Part shown: piece by piece, positions 9,781-20,774 of the stretch
Numbering within the stretch: position 1 is the first letter of the stretch
Layout: every line of letters begins with the position of its first letter
Assembly: GCA_963678705.1 (NCBI GenBank)
Contig: OY783214.1
Coordinates: 1,860,001 to 1,924,000 of the forward strand
Direction of reading: 5' to 3'
DNA length: 64,000 nt
DNA from: Panorpa germanica
Taxonomy: Eukaryota > Arthropoda > Insecta > Mecoptera > Panorpidae
Notes under the pieces: generated by a model
What the model saw: only the letters and a program-made list of their open reading frames with translations
Databases searched by the model: none
What the model was told of the DNA's origin: nothing
Program-made: the position numbers and the translations under genes

Positions 9781-10251
9781 CTAACGGTAACGTGAGTGGT
9801 TGTACACAAGTCCTCGTGGATGAATATATTTGGTTTTGCATAATATTTTGCGAGCAATTTCATTGCTTGACGTAGTTTTAACAGAAAGGTAGGTAGTTGT
9901 ATCAATGTTTTGCTGCTCGATAATAAAATCACCTGGTAAACGATTGTGTGCTCCATACATCACTTCAGATGGACTTGTATCAAATTCTGGAACGACAATG
10001 GAACGAAGTCCGAGGAGTTCAAGTGGTAGTTGAGGTATCCAATTGTTGATTACCTGTGTTTTTAGTCTACACTTTAGGTCACGGTGCCATCTCTGAATGT
10101 TTCCTTTTCCTACGGGATGGTAAGTCGTTTTTTTAATGTGATAAATACCGAGCAGGTGAGTAAGATGTCGAAAAAATGAGGATTCGAATTGTGAACCTCT
10201 ATCCGTTGTAATACAAGCTGGAATGCCAAAACGACTTATCCATGTTGACAT
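9781..10251 (-). pseudogene. gypsy integrase core fossil
   Basis: Part of the pol polyprotein of the gypsy fossil. The DDE core shows the strand with TDRGSQFES and then HHLLGI-type text (THLLGIYHIKKTTYHP), followed by NIQRWHRDLKCRL and the PLELLGLRS region. This is the usual order around the second and third catalytic acidic residues of Ty3/gypsy integrases. Weaker integrase sequence continues on either side. Decayed. Confidence 0.8.
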
Positions 10252-10848
10252 AACGACTTTTGCAATATTTTCTGCTGTGGCGTCGTTGACTGAAACTGCT
10301 TCAGGCTATCTCGAAAATCGATCTATCATAGTGACGAGGTGAGTATATCCTTAAGATAGTGGTATAGGGCCCACAATGTCCGACCGATGCTGTACCTCTG
10401 AGTATGGTGCTAATGCTTGTTGACTTTCACACGTTAGCATGGTTTACATGTTCGTGACCATTGTGTAACATCCTTATTCAGACTGGACCGACCGTACGTA
10501 TGTTTTTTTAATTAATTTTACTGTAGCTTTAATGCCTGGATGAGCCATTTTGTGAAAACTATTGAAAATATTTTCCCTGAGCGTTCGTGGCACGTATGGG
10601 CGAAAGTGGCCAGTCGAAGTATTACAAATCTGTTCTACATCATTTTTTATTATTTAGTTATATTATATATATATATTACAGTATTATTTTATGTAGTTTT
10701 AATGACTGTGGATTATCCAGTGGTATTTTCAACTCTTCATCTTGATTTTAAGCTTTAACCAGTTCTTCTTGACTAATGGCTGTTGGTACTATGAGTGAAA
10801 TTCTCGAACACGCATCTTCTGCTACATTTTCTTTACCGGGAATGAATT

Positions 10849-11660
10849 TTATGTATGTGGTAAACTGATCAATAAAATCCATGTGGCAAAGCTGTCTTGG
10901 TGACGCTTTTTCCGGATTTGACGAAATGCAAATGTTAATGATTTTTGATTCGTGTAGATTGTAAACTGTCTTGCCTCCAGCATAAGTCGAAAGAATTTTA
11001 CTGCTTTATATGCAGCTAATGATTTTCTGTCATAGGTGCTATATTTTTGTTCAGTTGGTGTGAGTTTCTTTGAAAAGAAGGCCAAAGGTTGAAGTGAGTT
11101 GTCCACAACTTGATGAAGTGCTCCCCCTACGTAAGTGTCCGAGGCGTCCACCATGAGAGCTAGTGGTGCGTCATGAAGTGGGTGCGCGAGGAGTGTTGTC
11201 TCTGCTAAATCATTTTTTAACTGGTTAAAAATATTTAGGTGATCAGCTGTCCAGTTGAGTAGCGTCCTATCATTCTTTTTGTTACCATTGATAGTAACAA
11301 ATAAAATATGATGTTTTTGTGCAGAGTTAGGTAGAAATTGTATATAAAAGTTTATCATTCCAAGAAAAGTTCTTAGTTTCTTCAGTGTGGTTGGTTTAAA
11401 GTAGTCTTGTACTGCTTGTACTTTGGCTTGCTGTGGTTGGATGCCTTCCGCTTTTACGGTAAAACCCAAAAAAATCGACACATTGAACGCTAAAAACAGA
11501 TTTTAATAACGTTTAACACTGATTCAATGTAATTTTTGTGTTGCATTTCATCATCTGACGCTATTAGTATGTCGTTAAAATATGAGAATGCAAATGATAG
11601 ATCTTATAGAATTTGATGCATAAATCTCTGAAATGATTGTGTACCATTAAATAGTAATTT
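10849..11660 (-). pseudogene. gypsy RT C-terminus and RNase H fossil
   Basis: Contains the RT region just after the catalytic loop (FLGFTVKAEGIQPQQAKV, FLGMINFY), then the RNase H start VDASDTYVGGALHQ and LAFFSKKLTPTEQKYSTYDR. This is the standard Ty3/gypsy RT to RNase H order. The rest of the RT lies about 1.8 kb away, beyond the inserted LINE fragment. Decayed. Confidence 0.82.
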
Positions 11661-11663
11661 GTT

Positions 11664-13430
11664 TTTCATGGAATAAACTTCCTTTTCACGCATAAAAAAT
11701 TAAATATATTTAAAAAATATTTAAATAGTTTATATTATTTAAATAAACTATCATAGATTATTAAGAAGGAGTTAGAAATTGATTTGAATAAGAAAATGGA
11801 AAATAATAACAGGAAAAATACTTTGAGTGTAGACTTCGTCGAAGTGACTTATAGAGTGACGTTTACAGAATTACATTTATTTTTGAAAAATGAATTAAAA
11901 TTATCAGTGGAAGATGTGATGGCTGTTCAAGTTAATGGAAACAAGATGATAGTAAAAATTGCAGAACATTTATTAATTGATAACTTTATTGAAATGACAA
12001 ATGGGAAAATAATTTACAAAGGTACGGATGACAATATGTATAATGTGTATATAGAAAGAGCAGATAAATTCACAATTGTAAGAATGCGCAATATAGAATA
12101 TGAAATTCAAGATATAACAATTTAACACGCACTACAAGGATATGGTACAGTTATTGGCATCAAAAAAGAAACTTTGGCTAAAAATATGCCTTTCCCAGTT
12201 TATAACGGAACAAGATCAATAAAGATGATTTTGAAGAAAGAAATCCCATCGTATATACCAATGATTGGCAGAAGGGTTTAGGTTAGCTATGCTAGCCAAA
12301 AGAAAACTTGTAAAATTTGTGATAAAGAAGATCATTTAGGACAAGATTGCCCTGCGAAAATAAGCAATAGATTTAATTCTATGTGGTTTTGTGCGCAGCT
12401 ATGCGGCCATTGCGGGGAATACAATGAATGTCAAAACGGTAACTGATTGTGTTGTTCCAAATGAATAAAAAAATAAAGAAATAACTTTTGTCAATAATAC
12501 AATTTTTCCACCCTTAATGCCAAATTGAAACAAAATCAAACAGTGAGAATAAAATCATTGCAACAACTATTAATGATGATACTATTGTGATTGTAAATAA
12601 TAATTAGAATTTGTCCAAAACTCCTATAACATACAAGGAATATAAGAGAAAAATTGTAGAATCATCATCAAATGGAAGTACTTAGGCAAATTCTGAGATG
12701 AAAGATTGCTCAGATAATTCCAAACCCATCCAAAATGGAAATAGTTTGGAAGAAGAAAGATAAAAGAAACAGCAAACGACCATAGAAACAAATGAAAATG
12801 ATAGAAAAAGCATTAGATGGAAAAGATAAAATAATTTAGTTAATAATCTTTATCAACACTACAGTCTTCAAAACAGCTTTGACTTTTGTACATTCCGTCA
12901 GTGAAATTTGGTCTCCTCTTGTAAATGGCTCTTGTTTATGAGTGTAGAATTGATTTTGCTCAAAATGTATGAAAACACTAACAACAATGATGATACTAGT
13001 TTCACTTTGGATTTCATTACTCCGGAATCTCAAAAAATCAAATGACAAAAGCACAGGTCTTATTTGAAACAGTAGTTTGTCAGGTTAGCTCGAAATAGAC
13101 AATTTGCAAAAATCCTTACAAGAAGCCCGTTTACACAACAACTTGGCACGGATCTCTATGGTTACACATTGATGAAAGACTATCAAGTAAATCCGTACAC
13201 AGCTCCAGATGGCAGCAAACCATTCGGAAGAGCACCTGACTCACAAGGAGCTGTTGTTTCATGGAAGACATTATGAAAACGTTCATTTGCTGCACACACA
13301 TACATACTCGTATATAGTGTAATCATAATATTGTATATATAATTATTATTTATTTTTAAGAAATAATGTAGATATATAAATTTTGTTTGGAACAATAAAG
13401 TATTAGTGAAGAAACGTAAAAATAAAATAA
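11664..13430 (+). mobile_element. 5' part of an L1/Tx1-like LINE inserted in gypsy RT
   Basis: Plus-strand insert that splits the gypsy RT. Its first ~130 bases (from 'gaataaacttcctt' near 11679, through 'tttaaatagtttatatta', to 'aatactttgagtgt') match 40080-39940 on the minus strand. There the same 5' UTR precedes L1/Tx1-like endonuclease and RT. ORF1 follows at 11796. After ~12450 coding similarity is lost. A 50-codon open stretch near 13110-13275 (plus strand, ending VVSWKTL) is unidentified. The exact 3' edge and any target duplication are not clear. Confidence 0.6.
11796..12445 (+). pseudogene. L1/Tx1-like LINE ORF1 (gag-like), broken
   Basis: Starts MENNNRKNTLSVDFVEV. Continues through YRVTFTELHLFLKNEL and an 'IEYEIQDITI' stretch up to a stop at 12123-12125. 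The same frame then continues with HALQGYGTVIGIKKETLAKN, PVYNGTRSIKMILKKEIPS and a second stop near 12280. A zinc-knuckle region follows: CKICDKEDHLGQDC, then CGHCGEYNEC. The layout (an N-terminal fold repeated around 'YGTV', then CCHC/CCCC knuckles) is that of LINE gag-like ORF1 proteins. At least two in-frame stops make it nonfunctional. The ATG at 11796 is preferred; the frame is open from 11784 without an ATG. Confidence 0.65.
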
Positions 13431-13947
13431 AATTACGTAGACCAAAACTAAGTCTGACGAAATCAAATAATCCAAAAAGTGTTATTACTGCAGACTTTGG
13501 AATGTCTTCAGGTGCAACAGAAATGTTGTGATATTCTCGGACCAAATCAATTTTTGAAAAGATTGTCGAAGCTGCGAGATGTAATCATGTATGTTTATTG
13601 TATCTTAATGTAGTGGACTAGCGCAGAGCTGATGGATGGGCGACAAATTCCCATGTTTACCATTTCTTGTAGTTCTTTTTAGCAGCTTGTAGTTTGTCTG
13701 TAGGTAGTCTATGGGCTTTGGCTGTGACGGGTGGTCCTGCAATAATTATGGAGTGTGTGATGCTATGATGTTGAGTATCAAAAGAAAGTTTGTTGTGTAA
13801 TAGCTTAAGATATTTGGCGAACACTTCTGCGTAGGGGTAGTTTGGTTGAACTAGATGCAGTGATTGTGATAAGAAAGAAACATGCAGTAAGTCTACAAGA
13901 AAGCCAAAATTGCTTAAAAAATCTGCACCTATAATCGGAGTTTGCAC
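13430..13947 (-). pseudogene. gypsy protease end and RT N-terminus fossil
   Basis: The upstream piece (13947-13657) begins with the end of the protease (IIGADFLSNFGFLVD), followed by the linker into RT (HSIIIAGPPVTAKAHRLP). The downstream piece (13545-13430) carries the RT fingers/palm: VREYHNISVAPEDIPKSA and FGLFDFVRLSFGLRN. Both are classic Ty3/gypsy. The element is interrupted right after the FGLRN motif by the LINE fragment. Decayed. Confidence 0.78.
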
Positions 13948-14007
13948 TTAAGCTATTACAAAAGGCCAAGTGAAATCTCTTCTAAGTCAAATATTGAGAT
14001 TGAGTAG

Positions 14008-14491
14008 TTACTCCCCGTACGTGTGAATTGGTGAGCCATTTGCTGCGGCTAAATCCCTTGATAATTTATTAGATAAGTCTTGAATTATGGGTGCTATGAC
14101 ATATATATCCGCTCCAGAATCAACTAAAAATTGCTGCTTTGTCACTATATCTATTACAAATAGGCGTGAACGTTGGCCCAAATCGCCGGTTGTTTTCCTG
14201 TTGATTTTTTGTAACTGCAAGGTTAGACCTATTTGGTTGCTTTGTCCCCAAACTTGTAATGATAGCAACATTTGACAAAAGTTTTGCATTGTGAGCGTGA
14301 TCTTGTTACTGTCGTAGTCGTCTATCGAATGCATTTGTTAGCTGCGCTATTCGGTTCTCGAGTGCTTTTGTTAGCTGCTCTATTTCGTTCTCGAGTTCTG
14401 CCATCCTGGCTCTTCTGTGTATCCACAACTGGTTTGAAACAGCTGTCATCGTAAATACTAGTGAAGGGCGCTTATTTGTATTTTCTATCAT
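14008..14491 (-). pseudogene. gypsy gag remnant and aspartic protease fossil
   Basis: The 5' piece (14491-14306) is a short gag-like coiled-coil stretch (ELENEIEQLTKALENRIAQL). The 3' piece (14334-14008) carries the retropepsin active-site motif FLVDSGADIYVIAP. No zinc knuckle is visible, and the gag is much shorter than usual. Decayed. Confidence 0.7.
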
Positions 14492-14858
14492 TTTATATAT
14501 ATATTAACTTTTGTTGTACCTTATATATTAAAGTATCATGTAGGAGGGATTTCTTACTCTATTCTGCGCTGCAGAGATATAGCCCTTAGTACTGATTTAA
14601 CGTAACTTACGCATCTGTAGGCTTGGTATAATTAATGGTGTCTGTTTGAGCGCCCTTGTTGCTTGTTGTGTGTATTCAATGGCGGGATAGCGTCTGTAGC
14701 TGTCCTTGTCTTTCTTGGCCAGGACGACCAATGAGAATGTTATATTATATCATTTGATCCACTACATCAATATACACAAAGTTAATCATTCTTCAAATTC
14801 ATTGTTTATAATTAATAATTTTTACTTTAATAATATTTCCATTTAAATCTTTATTTAG

Positions 14859-14991
14859 CTTCTATGAAAAATTTGGAATTCCTGGAGATCTTGGTTTACT
14901 AATGGTTTAAGATAGGCATTATTCTGCATTTGCTTATCTTGGCAGTAATTTTAGCAGAAAGTTTGAAGTTGTTGGTATATGCGTGGAACTT
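14859..14991 (+). other. Exon-like stretch, gene unknown
   Basis: Preceded by a good acceptor (tctttatttag) and followed by a consensus donor (GTAAGT at 14992). The single useful frame reads FYEKFGIPGDLGLLMV, a stop, then DRHYSAFAYLGSNFSRKF and EVVGICVEL. The composition looks protein-like, but I do not recognise the family, and the in-frame stop argues for a dead exon. No partner exon was found nearby. Confidence 0.22.
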
Positions 14992-15372
14992 GTAAGTTGT
15001 TGCTTTATATTATAAATAAAGCACATTATCATTAAAGCGATGCGATTCAAACCTAATATTGTTGGCAGTAAATGCAAGGTACCCAGGGCCATTGTGCGAC
15101 TAAGGAGTTTGGAATATATAGATCGTTAAAAATATATTTAAAAGAGCAGCACTTGCTTAGATATTAATTTAGTAGAAGAATTAATATAAAGGTAAATATT
15201 AGTCAGACTTTAACTTATATATTATATTATATAACAAGGAAAGCGTTAATATTCAGCCACAGCTGGAAAAGTTATATACACGATAACTGTTCTGCACTAT
15301 ATTGCAATGCTGAATAATGTTGAGCTATACAAATGATTTTTATCTTTACTAAAAGTATATTTTAAAATTATT

Positions 15373-15626
15373 TACGACGACACAGTGGGCGAGAGCATTG
15401 ATGCTTGACGCCGACTGCTGTGTCTTCGGGTTCGATCCCCGGACCAGATATATATTTTCTGGGTTTGGTTATTATGAACTTATATTGTTTATGGTCATAC
15501 ATAATCGTACAGTTATTAGGCAGTGGTGTAGCCCACATATATGAGGCCACGACACCATAAATACTGCCAACATTGAAGGAGGCCGTCGGTGATAGGACTC
15601 AACATAGGAAATAGGCCGACGTTAAA

Positions 15627-15656
<30 letters not shown>
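15373..15656 (+). mobile_element. tRNA-derived SINE
   Basis: The head resembles a tRNA: an A-box-like 'acagtgggcgagagcatt', then about 30 bases later a strong B box, 'gggttcgatccccgg'. These are RNA polymerase III internal promoter elements. A ~170-base unrelated body follows ('gtgtagcccacatatatgag', 'ggaggccgtcggtgatagg', 'aggccgacgttaaat'), ending in a run of about 29 A's (15628-15656). The tail and head-body layout are those of a SINE, mobilised by a LINE partner. The 60-residue minus-strand frame here is noise. Confidence 0.8.
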
Positions 15657-15659
<3 letters not shown>

Positions 15660-15661
<2 letters not shown>

Positions 15662-18600
15662 ATTACAAAATTTCTTAATTTTATTTTATTTCTTACCTTT
15701 ATATAATATTTTGCTTCGGCAAAACCAAGTAATATTAAATTTTAACGAGTAACTTTTGTTATGTTAGATAACCTTTAACCCATGTAACTGTATTTAGCGG
15801 GTATAATAATTACTTATTTTAATGAAATGAATTTGTATAATATATATTAAGTAATTACAATATTATATATTTTAATATATATATTGTATACATTTCTAAA
15901 TATTGTACAACATATTCTAATATGTAATTGAATTTGCAATTAATGCAGTACAAAGTATAATTTATGAAATTTATTTAATTTGTTTCTAAGTTGTTGTTAT
16001 TCTGTTACTGGCTTATGAACTATAATAAGAGTGACTGTTTGATCGGTAACGGAGCTCATCCAATCATTACGATATTGAGACACAACAAAGAACATAATTA
16101 AATAATTACAAACTATATGTAAATAAAATAGATGATAATTTAAACAATATGCTTTTACTTCTTGTACATCATCAGCATAACTTCCAGTAGAGTTGCTGTA
16201 GGAGTGTTGACGAGACTTCTTAATTCAACTCCGGGTCAATTTGCAGATGTTTTCATTACTCTCAACCACTGTCAATTTTCACAGAAGCATTTCCGTGTTT
16301 CTCATAAACTGTCGCTATTTCTGACTCGACTTTTCTAGATTTAAATAAAATATATTAATAAATGCAATTTTAATAGGTATTGACATGTATGAATAATATA
16401 AACAACTGTCATTTAAAATATTTTCTATTTTTTCTATGTAATACTTTGTCGTGATTTGTAAAATATTTTGAAATTGACTTCATCAATTCCAGTTTATACT
16501 TTTTCACTGCTGTATACTTATTAAGGTGGTGGAAAATTTTGTATACGGAATACGGTTACGGTATTAGGCGGTGAAAAAATGACATATTTCTATCGCTCAA
16601 AAAATAAGGTAATTTTTAAAGCCATATTAATAAGGCCATATTAGAGAAGACCAAGCCACAAGATCCGACCATGTGATACTGATGCCACACAAGAAACAAG
16701 TGTTTAATAAACTTTTGGAACTAGTCAGTGCACTGAATCTTAATAAATTTGTCTGAAAATAAATGTAAATTACTAGATAAGTGACAGCTTAGTTGTATTA
16801 TCCTAATAAATAAATTAAAAAAAAAATCACTTTTGACGAAAAGATTGCCTTTTTATGTTGGTTTAAAATAACACCTTGTGTTAAAAATTTTTAATTACTT
16901 GTGATTTAGTTTTAAGGAAGTAAAGAAATAAATGCATTACGGAAACACCTATTACGTTTTATTTAAATATAAAGAGACATACACATAAGGTATATTATTT
17001 GTCTGGTTCACGTATTTCTATTGTTTTCAATTTACTAAGAAATAGCTAATTTACATAGCGATAATGACTTTCACCTGAAAGAAGAAAGGTTTATTTTGAC
17101 AGAATAAACACAATTGGTAACGTGTATGATTCTAGTTTTTGTGATTAATAACGTTTCGTCATCAAATTCTTATGGCCAATTATAAATGTAGACGTTCTCT
17201 GATTGACATGAAAATCATTGTATGGTATCAAACGCGCACTACTGTACCTTTCACCTGTTAGCACGCAGATGTTTTAATGAATTTATTTGAAACAAACCGT
17301 ACGACTCTGATATGTGAACGCATGTGTTCCACATCATTCGATTTGATGACGCCACTCACATGCACTATAATAACAGAAAAAAAAAATAGATGAACAAAAA
17401 AAATGTAAATAATTTTTGAACAAATATAAAGTTTTGAATGACAGCACGATAGCTTCTTACATTTCTATTCTTCAATCGGTACAAATCATAGGAATCTTTC
17501 TCGTAACACTATCTTCCGATTAATATCTTTTTGTCGACAATCGACTTGAGTTAATTGAGAGAATCGATAGAATCTGTTATACATTTCGAAACATAACTTT
17601 CTCATGGCTAATTATATTATAGATTTACTTGTTTTTTAATTCAATTCAATTTGCTTTAGATTTTGAAACATTTGATTTTATCCCTACTATAATAAAAAAT
17701 GTAATTAATTATCATTATTAATTTTTAAAAAAATATTGCAACATCGACTGCTTAGGCTAACCGTTAGATCAGCCACTGCGTGTACCTAACGAAATTTTTA
17801 TTGGATGCCGTAGAAATTTTCTTAATAAAATTGTTATAGTGATGTAAGTACATACAATATTGTACTTATCTCGCTATATTTTAATATAGAAGTTATATAA
17901 TTATTTCTATATCATGTTAGCTATAATTTTAATATTGTAAATTACTATTTAAAATTACCGCCTTTAAACTTCAGCAGTGGTTTTGTGAACTACATTCCAT
18001 GTTTTATTTTGTCATGCGCAACACTACTTGTACGCATGGTACATAAATGTTAACTGAGAGTTCCGTTCTGATATTCTTACCAAAAACACGTAATTCGATA
18101 AAAGCTCCATGTTGTATAAATTATTACACATTTTTCTGATTAGTTAAACATTTTATAAGTTATTGTTACATCTAGCTACATATTTAGCATCCTAATAAGT
18201 TAAGTGAAGTAATATTGTAACGACTAATTTGGATGTTCAAATATAACTAATTATTTACTTATTTTAAATTAAAAGTGTTCCAATTAACAACCTAAAGTTA
18301 TTATTTCTTCAACGAGGTATGTTGAAAGAAAGATACTCTTTAGCTGCTCGAAGAAGTCCATCTAATATAACATCACTAATCGGACTAAACTATTATATTT
18401 AAAAATAACAGATCAAATTCTTATCTGGATGTCATACACGGGGTAATCCACATTCAGAAGCTAGCGATCCAAAAAGAACGTAATAGATTGAAGGAATTCT
18501 CACACATCCACAACAAATGGTGTCAAGTGTGGGGTCGCTGCGAACATTCACAACAAATAGTGTGAGGTTCTTTAGTACATCCGCAAAAAAAATGGTCAGT

Positions 18601-19647
18601 GTGAAGTTTTAAATAATATATTCTTACACATAATATTTAAGAGGTACGCCCAAAATATTTTTTCTGAGTATCTTTCACTTTGATGCAAACCAAGTGAGAT
18701 AAATCCACTACGCCGATGAACTATATTCAATATATTTACTCAAAACTCCGCTCTAGGATCTACATATCATCATTATATTCTACTAGTACCAGTAGGATTG
18801 CAAATCTTTTGGATCTACATTCTGCTGAACTCTGCTGGAAAAGAAATCTTTTGTTTCTACAATTGGATAAATGTTTCTAGGAACCTTTGAGTAGTATCAA
18901 GTCGATGTTAGTTATTTTGCAAGGTCAAGCATACAGCTGTGAACAAATTTTAAACAAGGATAAGAAATTCTTTTATTTATAATAGAACAATATCAAAATG
19001 TTCTATGCAATGATTATTATTTTGGATTAATTATTATTTGTTAAAGCAGCATTGTTAATGCAGCAATTGAATCTATTGTATTTGTATTATATTCAATAAT
19101 TTTGAGTAATTGCTGTAATTTAACTTAATTATTTTTATATCTACTTTAGTTGTTTTTAGAATTATACTAATCTCATTGTTTTATATTTTAGACAGAGGTA
19201 TTTTTGAAGTAATAGAATTTTTAAAGGAAAACAAGAAGCTGAATCAGTATTAGATAGCCGACCGTTTAATCGGATAAATTCTTTCCCTGTTGCAACTGCA
19301 ACATCTAAGACTCATCGGAAATCTATTGTGAGTTTTCTATTTTTGCTAGCAATTTTCTTTGTCGACATCCTAGATTCAAAGATTCGTTTATGCAAAAGTT
19401 AACAAATCTATGGAAGTTGAAAGTATTTAGGATAATACTTTAATTTTTTTATTGAATTATAGACAAATGTTGCATCCTAGATAAACTCTAATAAGAGGTC
19501 TAGACTATTCAAATATGCAAACAGAGTAATTTTAATTTATGTACCAGACTTAACCCATTTATTTTAATTATTATTTTTATGGTCTACTTTGATTAGAGTT
19601 ATAGGTAGTAAAGAAATTTAAAAAAAAGTTAACTAAAATCCATTAAA
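15660..19647. other. 4 kb AT-rich stretch, no supported gene
   Basis: No long ORF, RNA gene or recognisable transposon core. Small points: 16190-16340 read on the minus strand gives a protein-like stretch, KVESEIATVYEKHGNASVKI, which fades into stops. 17370-17410 is A-rich. 18490-18600 holds two short imperfect copies of a 'cacatccacaacaaatggtgt' phrase. Old decayed repeats are likely but cannot be named. Confidence 0.5.
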
Positions 19648-20125
19648 TGTTGTGAGTTTATAACATTGACGCCGGCCTTGTCTGTAGTATGCTTAAATGT
19701 ATTTTTATTAAGGTCAAATGACGATATTTATGGCTGTTTATTGGATTGTCAACTGACAAGATATTTGTTATATTAAGGACTTTTACTACCAGTATTTTTG
19801 TTAACGCCCACATCCTGTTTCCCTTCCACTAAGTTTATTTACTTACAAAAACTGTATTTCAATTTATATTCTTTTTATATTAAGTGTTAAAGCAACATCA
19901 TCTTAGTTTAGGTTTCAATTGTCATTCTTACTCTGAGCTTCAAGCAATGAGCTACTTAGAATAAGTCTCAAACAATAAAACATCGTTGCGGTTGTTCATA
20001 TGCAACAACTATCACCATCATAGTTATTCTTAAGCTGTATTGACTCTTAGTTTTTACTAGCATTGTTACATGCTGCTACAACATTAAATAAATAAACCAA
20101 TTAACCAAAAAACTCACGTGGACTC
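19648..20125 (+). repeat. Possible BEL/Pao 5' LTR
   Basis: Begins TGTTGTGAGTT and ends near 'aaccaaaaaactcacgtgg', just before the gag remnant, with AATAAATAAACC near the end as a possible polyadenylation signal. The position and ends suit a BEL/Pao LTR, but no second copy lies in the window for comparison. Confidence 0.35.
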
Positions 20126-20576
20126 ATTTTTATATATATATACATTAAAAGTGCATTGCAGTATTGTCAATCAGCACAATCAGTACAAATTTAAATTTGA
20201 GTCTAATACAATTGACAGTGTTTGATGGCGAATATATCAATTGGCAAAGTTTTATGGAAATTTTTACAACCCTAATTTGTATTAATTCCAGATTACAATA
20301 TATTGAAATAATACAATATCTAAAACTTAACTTGACGGAGAGCCGCTCAAGCTTATTAAAAATTATCCCAGAACTAACGATAATTATGAATTGGTTTGAA
20401 ATATTCTTTGTAAACGATATGACAACAAAGTAGCTCTTATTAAAAACTTGTTTAGACAACTTGATAAACTATAGAGTTATACGTATAGAATCAGAGGATA
20501 ATATTAAAAAATTTCTTGATGAAATAAATGAATCGGTTAGAGCCTTAACTGAATTAGATATCTATACTAATCATTA

Positions 20577-20588
20577 GAATTTATTTTA
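20577..20588. repeat. Target-site duplication of I-type LINE, copy 1
   Basis: GAATTTATTTTA, identical to 26336-26347. It directly follows the LINE's poly(A) tail (T run on the plus strand). Confidence 0.85.
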
Positions 20589-20774
20589 TTTTTTTTTTTT
20601 TTATTTATTTAGGCTTTGGCTTGTTCAGCCTTCTTGCCATTGCTTTTATTTGTAAAATTATATAAAAATTTACATATAAATTATAATTGTTCTAATAAAT
20701 ACAAAACAAATTGATTCTTTTAAAAAATTAAACTTAAAATTAAATACATACTAAATAAAATATTTTAACTTAAA

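Larger units (their letters stand above)
9140..14766 (-). mobile_element. Ty3/gypsy LTR retrotransposon fossil
   Basis: The order on the minus strand is 5' LTR (up to 14766), gag remnant, protease, RT, RNase H, integrase, purine-rich tract, 3' LTR (from 9492 downwards). The two LTRs share about 155 recognisable bases (9338-9492 and 14610-14766), including 'gacagctacagacgct' and 'cgtcctg'. They differ enough to indicate an old insertion. Each begins TGT in element orientation. A purine-rich tract (ggaaggggag) precedes the 3' LTR. It is broken in many places, and a foreign LINE piece lies inside the RT. Confidence 0.82.

Noticed and set aside
15373-15460. tRNA gene
   Set aside because: A and B boxes are present, but the cloverleaf is not convincing, and the body plus long A tail mark it as a SINE.
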